NCBI GenBank assembly: GCA_937968015.1
Contig: CALBSO010000088.1
Coordinates: 1-25,589 of the forward strand
DNA from: an uncultured Thermomicrobia bacterium
Lineage (GTDB): Bacteria; Chloroflexota; Chloroflexia; Thermomicrobiales; JALYUS01
DNA length: 25,589 bases
Direction of reading: 5' to 3'
How positions within the stretch are numbered: the first letter of the stretch is position 1; each line of letters starts with the position of its first letter. The notes below the pieces were generated by a model. That model was not told the origin of the DNA. It worked only from the letters and a program-made list of their open reading frames with translations, and searched no databases. The translations under genes and the position numbers were made by a program. Shown here in pieces: positions 15,015-22,148 of this stretch.

Positions 15015-15093
15015 GGTGCTGATTCCTCGGCAAAGGAAACAGCACCAGAGGCGCGTACCAGCAACGATGAGTCGTCACCGGGAGGCACCAGCC
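15015..15093 (+). ncRNA. Structured repeat, copy B (candidate cis-regulatory RNA)
   Basis: GGTGCTG (15015-15021) pairs with CAGCACC (15040-15046), with an inner TTCC/GGAA stem. A second hairpin, ACGA/TCGT, precedes CACCGGG. Copy A has a different sequence but also a hairpin at that place, which suggests selection on structure. It lies 132 nt before the GTG start of the tubulin-like gene, again with AGGAGGT. The remainder of the 271-bp gap 14955-15225 shows no gene. Confidence 0.45.
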
Positions 15094-15225
15094 GTTACCA
15101 GTATATCGCTATGGTCAACCCGGTGAGAAGGCCAGCGAAACGGCGGCGGTCAGGACGGCTGACGAGACCGCTGTCACGCACATCAACGTCTCGACCGTGG
15201 AACGATTCATAGGAGGTCTGTCGTC

Positions 15226-16641
15226 GTGAACACTACTCAACTCTTTGTCTTGTGTGGTGCCGGGGCTGCGGTTCTTGTCGCAGTAGGGGTTATGCTCGGA
15301 CGCGCGTGGCCGCGTGAAATGCGGCGGCGGCGGGAACAGGCCCAGGCAATACGGGCGCAACAACTTGCCGGTGGCGCTCGCCTTCGGCAGGATGACGATA
15401 CGTGGCGTCGCTCGCGGGGCCGCGGGCAGATCGCCGTCTTGGCAATCGGTGGCTATGCATCCAGCCAGTTGCCTTTTGTGCTGCGTGAATTCCATCGCGC
15501 TGGAGCGAGTGACCACGTCGGAATTATCTATCTCCTTGACCTAGATGAGGATGCGCGCGAGCAAGCGCTCGCCGGCATTCCCCAGAACTTCCGCTCGCGC
15601 ATCGTTGAAGGGCGCTGTCCGCTCATTCCGGGCGGGGGCGTCGGCGATCCGATTCCGGATGTCCTGGCACGCGACCATCTCTGGCGACATGACGTGATGG
15701 AAGGCGGCCGCGAGTGGCTGCGCCGCATCCAAGCAGAAACCGAGCCGGTGCTGCTCTTGACGCTTCTCTCCTCAGGCGGCATGGCAGCGATGGGGCAACC
15801 CGTGCAGCAGGCCTTTCACCAACGGTATCCGGAGTTGCCAATCTACGTGACGACGCTGCTTGACCAGAAGACGATTGTGCGCAAGCGGTTCCCGGCGGTG
15901 CGCCAGTTGTATACGGCTGACAGCGCGGTGCGGGGGACAGTTCTCATGGATGACCGCCGCTACAGCAAGCAATCAGACCTGGGTATCGCAATGCTCTTCG
16001 CGGCGATGGTTGGCGCGACCTGGATGGGCGAGCACCCCTTGGCGCTCTGGAATGGCCTCGCCTACGTCTTCCCTAAGGAGCAGTCCGGTGGCTTCGCCAC
16101 GATCAGCGTCTGGGCGGAGATGCTGCCCGTGTATCACCTGCCAGAACAAGGGAAGGATCTGCCGGCGGTCCACTACACCAAGGCGGTGCTCCTTGAGGAG
16201 AAGGCGATCCGGGGGATCCGCACGCTGATCGAGCATCCGGAACTGCAATCGTTGCCCCTCGAACCGGCGGAACTCGGTCGAACCCGTGTCGTCTGCACGA
16301 TCGCGCCAATCGTGCCCTCTCCCGACTTCCAGGTGAGTGCGCGGCGGATCAAGGAGAGCCTGGAACTGTGGCGCGTGGCGACCGATCAAGATCTCTCGCT
16401 CCAGTTCGCCAGTATCGGCGCGCCGCTCCAAGGCGCGACCGAGACCCCGATTGTCGTCGTACTCCTTCAACCAGTCGCGGCGGACGGGGAGACCGTGGAT
16501 GCCCTGGCGGACGGCACGCACATCGTTGACGCGAAGTTCCTTCCCGCACCGAGCGCGCCGTCTCCGGTGCGCAGCATTGGACGGATACCGGCGATGGAAA
16601 CCGCGGCCATTGATGCACCGATCGGAGGAATGCAGTCATGA
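15226..16641 (+). CDS. Membrane-anchored protein resembling FtsZ/tubulin superfamily
   Basis: A 471-residue protein with one N-terminal membrane helix (about 5-24) and a basic linker. The following domain shows, in FtsZ order, a first strand and glycine loop QIAVLAIGGYASS (68-80), a strand ending LLDLDED (103-109), GGGVGD (126-131), and a strand plus loop LLTLLSSGGMAAMG (167-180) where FtsZ has the GGGTGTG signature. Next comes a strand-helix IYVTTLL..RKRFPAVRQL and VLMDDRRYSK where FtsZ has VIPNDRLL. The signature loop lacks the Thr, so nucleotide binding may be altered. GTG 15226 follows AGGAGGT; the end overlaps the next gene (ATGA). The superfamily call is inferred from motif order only. 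Alternatively, it is an unrelated Rossmann-like membrane protein. Confidence 0.55.
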   Translation: MNTTQLFVLCGAGAAVLVAVGVMLGRAWPREMRRRREQAQAIRAQQLAGGARLRQDDDTWRRSRGRGQIAVLAIGGYASSQLPFVLREFHRAGASDHVGIIYLLDLDEDAREQALAGIPQNFRSRIVEGRCPLIPGGGVGDPIPDVLARDHLWRHDVMEGGREWLRRIQAETEPVLLLTLLSSGGMAAMGQPVQQAFHQRYPELPIYVTTLLDQKTIVRKRFPAVRQLYTADSAVRGTVLMDDRRYSKQSDLGIAMLFAAMVGATWMGEHPLALWNGLAYVFPKEQSGGFATISVWAEMLPVYHLPEQGKDLPAVHYTKAVLLEEKAIRGIRTLIEHPELQSLPLEPAELGRTRVVCTIAPIVPSPDFQVSARRIKESLELWRVATDQDLSLQFASIGAPLQGATETPIVVVLLQPVAADGETVDALADGTHIVDAKFLPAPSAPSPVRSIGRIPAMETAAIDAPIGGMQS

Positions 16642-17552
16642 CGAAACTCGATGTCTACGACAAGGAACTGACATGGGATCATCGGGAGGGGGGAGGGGGA
16701 GAATCACGCCCTGCCTGGCTTGCTCCGAGCATCGCCGGTGCGGTCGTGGCGATCATAGCGATCTTCTTTCTCGGTGCACGGGCGGGCCATCCTACCGCCT
16801 CGGGCAATCCAACGGCGGCAGCGATGCCACCGACTGCCGTCGCTGCGCAAGCGCCAACGGTTCCGCCGATCACGGTGCAAATTATTGCGCCCACGCCGGC
16901 GGCATTGCCGGTGGCGACGGCGACGAGCCAGGGGACGGCGTGGCTCGCGATCGTGCGGCGGCAGGAAGCGGCCACCAACTACGATCAGGCGGCCAGTGCG
17001 GCGCAATCGGCGATCCAGGAGCCGCAGATTACCCCAGATGAGCGGGCGCTATTCCAGGAGGCCGTCGTCGCTGACGGCCTCAAGGCGCTCCTTGCGCAAC
17101 CGTTTCAACCGACCGACATCGCAGCGGCACAGCGGAGTGTCGAGCAGTATCAGCAGATCGAAGCGGACGCCACGCGGTATCATGTTCAGCTTCCCGCGTA
17201 TCGCCAGAGTGCGGACGAGGCGTACGCACGGGGCGAGAATGGCCTCGCCAAGTTCCTCTGGGAGCGGGCACTTGGAGCAGGGGAGATCACGACGAGTGAT
17301 CGCGAACAGATAAGATTCTATTACGCGACTCTATATAATGTGGGATTTTGGTATCTAAAAGATCAGTCGAATCAAGCCACGGTTGCCGAGGGGGTGCGAT
17401 ACCTCGTGACGGCACACCAGATCTCCCTCAAGTTCAAGTTGGGGGAGGCAACAGCCTGGGGATTGTTGCGTGAGCGTCTCGGTCCGGACGAGCAGACATG
17501 GCCCACGAAAACGGTGCCCACGCCGCTGCTGGAGACGAAAGGAGGCGATTAA
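16638..17552 (+). CDS. Single-pass membrane protein with helical (TPR-like) external domain
   Basis: A 304-residue protein: a short cytosolic N-terminus with a Gly-rich stretch, a membrane helix at about 30-47, and a Pro/Ala/Thr-rich linker (about 50-97). The C-terminal domain of about 200 residues is made of helices resembling tetratricopeptide-type repeats (YDQAASAAQSAIQE, ARGENGLAKFLWERAL, VAEGVRYLVTAHQIS). The ATG overlaps the previous stop, so it is translationally coupled to the tubulin-like gene, and the next gene follows after 3 bp. The layout fits a scaffold linking cytosolic or membrane components to an external complex. No named family recognised. Confidence 0.7.
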   Translation: MTKLDVYDKELTWDHREGGGGESRPAWLAPSIAGAVVAIIAIFFLGARAGHPTASGNPTAAAMPPTAVAAQAPTVPPITVQIIAPTPAALPVATATSQGTAWLAIVRRQEAATNYDQAASAAQSAIQEPQITPDERALFQEAVVADGLKALLAQPFQPTDIAAAQRSVEQYQQIEADATRYHVQLPAYRQSADEAYARGENGLAKFLWERALGAGEITTSDREQIRFYYATLYNVGFWYLKDQSNQATVAEGVRYLVTAHQISLKFKLGEATAWGLLRERLGPDEQTWPTKTVPTPLLETKGGD

Positions 17553-17555
17553 GCG

Positions 17556-17966
17556 ATGGGCGGCTATCGGAAGAATCCCAACTGGGACTGGGAAGACGCA
17601 GCAGTTGGCCTCGTAGTCGTCATCGCGGTGATTATCATCGCGGTGATCGTCACCATCATCATTCTCCTGACGACGGAGTTGGTGCGCATCTATCGCGAGC
17701 GGGCGCGGGAGGGGAGTGAGATGCGTCGCTTCCTCTGGACGGCATTGGCAGGCCTCCTTCTGTGCTGGGGTGTCGCCGGCGTGCTCATGGCGATTCCCGC
17801 AACGCTGCCCATCGGCCTCACCCTCGGTGCGTGGAGCTTCCTCGCCTTCGTTATCGCCGTGGAGATCGCGGATTGGCGCGCGAGCAAGGCCGCCGCCGCA
17901 CATCTGCTCACCTTCACCGATGCGACGTTGCCCGATGTGCTGCGACCATGGCCGGACGCGGCGTAA
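17556..17966 (+). CDS. Small membrane protein with about three helices
   Basis: A 136-residue, mostly hydrophobic protein. It has one long helix at about 14-40, two more at about 60-80 and 85-105, and a charged tail (EIADWRASKAAAAHLL). The ATG is preceded by AAAGGAGG, 10 bases upstream and inside the end of the previous gene. It lies one gene before a VirD4-like ATPase that lacks the N-terminal membrane domain usual for coupling proteins. It could supply that anchor in trans; this is an inference from gene order. Confidence 0.65.
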   Translation: MGGYRKNPNWDWEDAAVGLVVVIAVIIIAVIVTIIILLTTELVRIYRERAREGSEMRRFLWTALAGLLLCWGVAGVLMAIPATLPIGLTLGAWSFLAFVIAVEIADWRASKAAAAHLLTFTDATLPDVLRPWPDAA

Positions 17967-17973
17967 TGCCATC

Positions 17974-17999
17974 GCCGGTGCGGGGCGCCCCGCACCGGC
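17974..17999. repeat. 26-bp perfect palindrome between operon parts
   Basis: GCCGGTGCGGGGC at 17974-17986 is followed directly by its exact inverse at 17987-17999, with no loop. It starts 7 bases after the stop of the small membrane protein. As RNA it would form a very stable hairpin without a U-run, suitable for transcript-end protection or attenuation before the ATPase gene. A protein-binding role is also possible. Confidence 0.7.
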
Positions 18000-18076
18000 A
18001 ACCTCCGTTTCCCCATATTTGGGTCGGCGTTGCGCTGCCGCGCCGATGCATTGCCACCACGCGAGGAGAGTGTCCG

Positions 18077-19564
18077 ATGGTTTCATTCCCGATCAATGGT
18101 CACCCGCACCTTGTCCTCGGCAATACCGGGGTCCCCCCGGAGCGACGCCCGTATGTGCTCGACGCATCATACGTTGCACAACATAAACATATCATTGGAG
18201 TCACTGGCACTGGCAAGAGCAAGCTCCTCGCGAGCATCTACGTGCAGCTGCTCAATCAAGGGATCGCCTGTGCACTCGTGGATCCCCATGGCGACCTCGC
18301 GACGGATATCCTCGGGGTGCTCCTGGACACCGGGTATTTCGCGCAACCCGAGGCGTATGACCGGCTCTGGTACGTCGATTTCAGCAACCGTGAGGCATTC
18401 CTGCCCGCCAACATCCTCGATCAGCCGTACGATGCGCACACCGTCGCGCGCAATCTGGTCGAGGTCTTTGGTCGTGCCTGGTCCGCGCTGGCGGGGGGCG
18501 CTGCCCCCAACTTCGAGAATATTCTGCTCGCGTCGGTCTTTGTCCTTGTGGAAAACCAGTTGCCTCTCACCGCATTGCCGCGCCTGTTGAGCGACCAACC
18601 CTATCGTGACCAGCTCCTCACCCACGTCTCCGATCCGCAGATTGTCGCCTTCTTCCACGCGCGCTTCGACAAGTGGAAGGGGTCATCCGTGCTGCTCGAG
18701 AGTACGCTGCGCCGCATCTTCCTCCTCACCTTCAGCCCGACGCTGCGCTACACCCTCGGACAACGGGACAACGCGCTGCAGTTTCGCCGCTTAATGGACG
18801 AGAAGGTGAGCGTCCTCTATAACCTCGGTGGCCTCGACGAGGCGACGCAGCGCTTCCTCGGTTGCCTGCTGACCGTCGGCTACGAGGTCGCGGCGCTCTC
18901 ACGGGCGGATACGCCGGAGGAAGAGCGCACGGCGTATCACCTCATCGTCGATGAATTCAGCATGTTCTCCGCGCAGAGCGAAGCAAGTTTTGAGAGAATG
19001 CTTAGCCTAACAAGAAAATATGGTCTGTCGCTCGTTCTTACCCACCAGACCTGGTCGCAGGCGAGTGAGCGGCTGCGCGGTGCGCTGCAGAACACGCTGA
19101 GTATCGCCTTCAAACTGGGTCGCAGCGACGCGGAGTGGGCAGCCAAACGGCTCGGCACGTATGACCCCTATCGCATTAAACACGAGGTGACGGATCCGCA
19201 GCACGCGGGGCGGTCGCATCCGGTCTACTTCTCGGCACAGGAAACGTTCGCGCAGTGGACGCAAGACCTCGAACATCTCGCGCCCCGGGAAGCGTATGTG
19301 AAGGCGGGGACGCAGACAACGAAGATTCAGACGCTGCGCGTGCCCTCACTGACCGCCGCGCGCAACGACGTGCAGCGGATCATCGACCACTATGCCGCGC
19401 GCCTCCTGACACCACGGTCCCAGATCGTTGAACCCGTGGATTCCATCGCTGCGGACGGCACAGCGCCAGCAGTGGTGCTCCCTCAGGGGACGCAACCGGA
19501 GGGACGGCGAACAACCCGGCGCCGGGAGCGCCTACCACAGGCAGCCGCGGCTGACGGCCCATAG
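18077..19564 (+). CDS. VirD4/TraG/HerA-like DNA-transfer ATPase, copy 1
   Basis: A 495-residue ring-type DNA-pumping ATPase of the type IV coupling protein/HerA class. It shows Walker A GVTGTGKS (41-48), the class-typical DPHGD (69-73), the LPANILDQPYD segment, Walker B HLIVDEFSMFS (near 290), and the THQTWSQ..ERLRGALQN sensor region. Unlike VirD4, it has no N-terminal membrane helices. The ATG at 18077 is chosen because GAGGAG lies upstream and the N-terminus aligns with its paralogue at 20606; the open frame further upstream overlaps other genes. It probably energises DNA movement through a membrane complex built from the preceding genes. Its C-terminal tail is Pro/Arg-rich and variable. 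Confidence 0.85.
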   Translation: MVSFPINGHPHLVLGNTGVPPERRPYVLDASYVAQHKHIIGVTGTGKSKLLASIYVQLLNQGIACALVDPHGDLATDILGVLLDTGYFAQPEAYDRLWYVDFSNREAFLPANILDQPYDAHTVARNLVEVFGRAWSALAGGAAPNFENILLASVFVLVENQLPLTALPRLLSDQPYRDQLLTHVSDPQIVAFFHARFDKWKGSSVLLESTLRRIFLLTFSPTLRYTLGQRDNALQFRRLMDEKVSVLYNLGGLDEATQRFLGCLLTVGYEVAALSRADTPEEERTAYHLIVDEFSMFSAQSEASFERMLSLTRKYGLSLVLTHQTWSQASERLRGALQNTLSIAFKLGRSDAEWAAKRLGTYDPYRIKHEVTDPQHAGRSHPVYFSAQETFAQWTQDLEHLAPREAYVKAGTQTTKIQTLRVPSLTAARNDVQRIIDHYAARLLTPRSQIVEPVDSIAADGTAPAVVLPQGTQPEGRRTTRRRERLPQAAAADGP

Positions 19565-19607
19565 CGCTTCTGACTCCTTCGTATATTTTTCGTGCCAGTT
19601 TGTCCCG

Positions 19608-19638
19608 TTGACGCTCACGGAATGCCATTTTGTATACT
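19608..19638 (+). promoter_or_regulatory. Promoter before the Replic_Relax gene
   Basis: TTGACG at 19608-19613 and TATACT at 19633-19638 are separated by 19 bp; TGTATA at 19631 gives a 17-bp alternative. Transcription would start near 19645. A GGAGGAAGG lies just before the ATG at 19648 and could be only partly within the message. Confidence 0.5.
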
Positions 19639-19647
19639 GGAGGAAGG

Positions 19648-20556
19648 ATGGTACGCACCCGGAAATCAGCCCAGAGTGGGGGAGTGACGCCCGCCAAGCA
19701 CGCGATCCTCCGCGCCGTGGCGCAGTACTACCACCTCACCGCACAGCAGCTCACGCGTCTCTTATACGCGGCGGGCTCACTGACGCGGGTGCAGGCGCTG
19801 TTGAAGGAACTCGCCGACGACGGGTACGTGCAGCGGCTCTTCCTACCGCGCCCGACCCCGCACGGGCGCGTCCCGGCCATCTATACACTGGGCCGGTTAG
19901 GGCGCTCCTCTCTCGCCGCGCTGGGGAGCGACGTACCGACGCGACTGCGGCCATCGGCGGAGCGGGAACATCGGTATCTCTTTCTCGATCACACGCTCGC
20001 CGTCAACGATTGCCTGATCGCCCTCGAGTTGCTGACGCGCCGGATGCCGCAGACCGCGATCCACACGATGCTGCACGAGCGGACGCTGCGGCACATGCCG
20101 ATCCCCGTCACCGATGCCGATGGCCGGCAGGCGAGCGTCATCCCGGACGGCTGGCTCGACGTGCGGGTGGTGGTGCCCGGTGGGACCGATCGCTACTGCA
20201 TCGCCCTCGAGGTTGACCGGGGGACGGCTGAGCAGCGGGCCTTCCGGCGCAAGATCGCCCGTTGGGTCGCGGCGGCGGACGGGCCGTATCAGGCGACGTT
20301 TGGCACCGACCTCCTGACAATCGCCATCGTCGCGACGCCGGGGGAGAGGAGGGCGGATACGCTGCTGGGCTGGATCGCCGCCGAACTCGCCGTGCTCCAT
20401 CGGGAGGAGCAGGCAGACCTCTTCCTCGTCACGGCCGTTGATGCCGCAGTCGTCGATCCGCTGACGTTCTTGAGCGGACCGGTATGGCGGCAGCCCAACG
20501 GGAAGACGCCCGTGCCGCTGATCGAGGAAGTCGGTTTGATCCTGCCCATGCCGTGA
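19648..20556 (+). CDS. Replication-relaxation (Replic_Relax) family protein
   Basis: A 302-residue protein with an N-terminal winged-helix domain (about 12-75, AKHAILRAVAQYYHLTAQQLTRLL..ALLKELADDGYVQRL). A domain of about 200 residues follows, resembling the PD-(D/E)XK fold: VIPDGWLDVRV near 165, and ALEVDRGT near 190 with a following Arg/Lys-rich helix. This is the layout of the Replic_Relax family found on plasmids and conjugative elements of Actinobacteria and Chloroflexota, next to VirD4-like ATPases. It may nick or bind the transfer origin, but family biochemistry is poorly established. ATG 19648 follows GGAGGAAGG. It sits between two paralogous ATPase genes, supporting a shared DNA-processing role. 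Confidence 0.8.
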   Translation: MVRTRKSAQSGGVTPAKHAILRAVAQYYHLTAQQLTRLLYAAGSLTRVQALLKELADDGYVQRLFLPRPTPHGRVPAIYTLGRLGRSSLAALGSDVPTRLRPSAEREHRYLFLDHTLAVNDCLIALELLTRRMPQTAIHTMLHERTLRHMPIPVTDADGRQASVIPDGWLDVRVVVPGGTDRYCIALEVDRGTAEQRAFRRKIARWVAAADGPYQATFGTDLLTIAIVATPGERRADTLLGWIAAELAVLHREEQADLFLVTAVDAAVVDPLTFLSGPVWRQPNGKTPVPLIEEVGLILPMP

Positions 20557-20605
20557 CGATGCAACCTGAGCACATCAACATCTAATGCTCTGTCTCTTTT
20601 TTGCT

Positions 20606-22075
20606 ATGTCTCTCTTTACCCATTCTCACCAGCTGGTCATCGGCACCTTCGGACCGCGCGTTTGTCGCATCCCGGTTCATCTTGACGTGGCGGCGCTGAC
20701 GACCCACCTGAGCGCGACCGGCGCGACGGGCAGTGGCAAAAGTCGCTGGCTTGCCCACCTCGCGGTCTCGCTGATGATGCAGGGCGAGGCGGTGACGGTC
20801 CTCGATCCGCATGGGGACACCGCCCGGCTGATTCTCGCCACTTTGATCGATCGTGGTGTCTACGACGACTTCACGGCGTTCGAGCGGATCACCTATCTCG
20901 ATTTACCCGCCGCAAGCCGTGTAGGGCGCTACCTGCCCCTCAACATCCTCGACCAGCCCTTCGACACGCCGACGACCGCCCGGCTCGTCCTGGAGGCATT
21001 GAGACGCGCCTGGCCGGCACTTGACAACGGGGTGGCGCCCGCCTTTGAGAATGCGGTGCTCGCTGGATGCAGCGTCCTGATCCGCCACCAGCTGCCCCTG
21101 GTCTTCCTGCACGGCCTGCTCACGGACGTGGCATGGCGGGGTGCACTCCTCAAGGAGGTGACGGACCCGACGGTGCGGGGTTTCTTCCAGCGGCTGGACC
21201 GCTGGGGGAGCCGGGAGCAGGCCTTGTATCTGGAATCGACGCTGCGCAGAAGCTTTTTGCTCTCCTTTAGTCCGGTCTTGCGGTACAGCCTGGGCCAGAG
21301 CGAGAACCGGCTCGGCTCCTTCCGGAAACGCATGGACCAGGGGCGGAGCCTGATCGTCAACCTCGCGCTGCCTGACCCCGATGCGCGGCGTCTCCTCGGT
21401 TCGTTCCTGACGGTCTTGATGGAGCAGGCAGCGCTCGAGCGGGCGGACGTACCCGCCGGGGAGCGGGGGAGGCGGCACACGCTGATCGTGGACGAGTTCG
21501 CTGACGTCAGCAGCCAGAGCGGCGTCGCCCTCACGCACATCCTTGAGCAGTGCCGCAAGTTCGGCCTGGGGTTGGTGCTTGCCAATCAGTCCGGTTCGCA
21601 ACTGACCGAGCGGATCAAGAGCGCGCTCGGAGGCGTCGGGACGACGGTCGTCTTCCGATTGGGGCGGCAGGACGCGGAGGAGGCGGCGCGCATGATCGGT
21701 ACGGCCAATCCGAACCAAGTCAAACATGAAGGTGCAGCGCATGCGGCGCATCCGCTCTATGTGCCGCTGCCCGAGCAGTGGGAGGAATGGACGCGGGCGA
21801 TCCAGCATCTCCGGCCACGGCAGCTGTTCGTCAGGCGGCTCCCCCCGACGCATCCCCTCAGGCGGCGATTCCAGGCGCGGGTGGCGCGCCTGCGCACGCC
21901 CGACCTGCCCGACCCGCAGGTGGACCCGGCGCGCTTGGCGGCGGTCGAGGACCGCTATCTGCGGGAGTGGTTCGAGGTGCAGCCGGTGATCGAGGCGGCA
22001 CTGGCGCAGATGCGGCCCGCTGCCCGACCGATGACGACGCGGCGACGCGGGAAGATCGCGCCGGAGAGCCCATAG
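20606..22075 (+). CDS. VirD4/TraG/HerA-like DNA-transfer ATPase, copy 2
   Basis: A 489-residue paralogue of the ATPase at 18077, with Walker A GATGSGKS (39-46), DPHGD (67-71), LPLNILDQPFD, Walker B TLIVDEFADVS, and NQSGSQLTERIKSALGG where copy 1 has HQTWSQASERLRGALQN. It also lacks membrane helices. The start is uncertain: ATG 20606 matches the paralogue's N-terminus, while ATG 20585 would add seven residues; neither has a Shine-Dalgarno. Length and motif spacing match copy 1 closely, so both are probably active. The two may form a mixed ring or act at different steps (relaxosome docking versus translocation). Confidence 0.85.
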   Translation: MSLFTHSHQLVIGTFGPRVCRIPVHLDVAALTTHLSATGATGSGKSRWLAHLAVSLMMQGEAVTVLDPHGDTARLILATLIDRGVYDDFTAFERITYLDLPAASRVGRYLPLNILDQPFDTPTTARLVLEALRRAWPALDNGVAPAFENAVLAGCSVLIRHQLPLVFLHGLLTDVAWRGALLKEVTDPTVRGFFQRLDRWGSREQALYLESTLRRSFLLSFSPVLRYSLGQSENRLGSFRKRMDQGRSLIVNLALPDPDARRLLGSFLTVLMEQAALERADVPAGERGRRHTLIVDEFADVSSQSGVALTHILEQCRKFGLGLVLANQSGSQLTERIKSALGGVGTTVVFRLGRQDAEEAARMIGTANPNQVKHEGAAHAAHPLYVPLPEQWEEWTRAIQHLRPRQLFVRRLPPTHPLRRRFQARVARLRTPDLPDPQVDPARLAAVEDRYLREWFEVQPVIEAALAQMRPAARPMTTRRRGKIAPESP

Positions 22076-22108
22076 GAAAAGTGCGCCAGAATGATCCAGA
22101 GCATCCTC

Positions 22109-22137
22109 TTTTACGTTCGTCTCTTTTTCGCTACACT
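22109..22137 (+). promoter_or_regulatory. Promoter before the ArdC-like gene
   Basis: TACACT at 22132-22137 with TTTTAC at 22109-22114 (17-bp spacing) precedes the ATG at 22149 by 11 bases. With no Shine-Dalgarno present, a leader of about 5 nt or less is expected. Confidence 0.4.
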
Positions 22138-22148
22138 AAACATATCCC

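Noticed and set aside
13575..15093. Known riboswitch (c-di-GMP, cobalamin, TPP, guanidine)
   Set aside because: A GGCAAAG-like stretch recalled c-di-GMP-I, but the other conserved segments of that class and of the others are missing.
17762..18076. N-terminal extension of the VirD4-like ATPase
   Set aside because: The upstream frame overlaps the small membrane protein and the palindrome; the ATG at 18077 has a ribosome site and aligns with the paralogue.
20903..21853. 316-codon minus-strand frame
   Set aside because: It mirrors the ATPase at 20606, which has clear Walker motifs on the plus strand.
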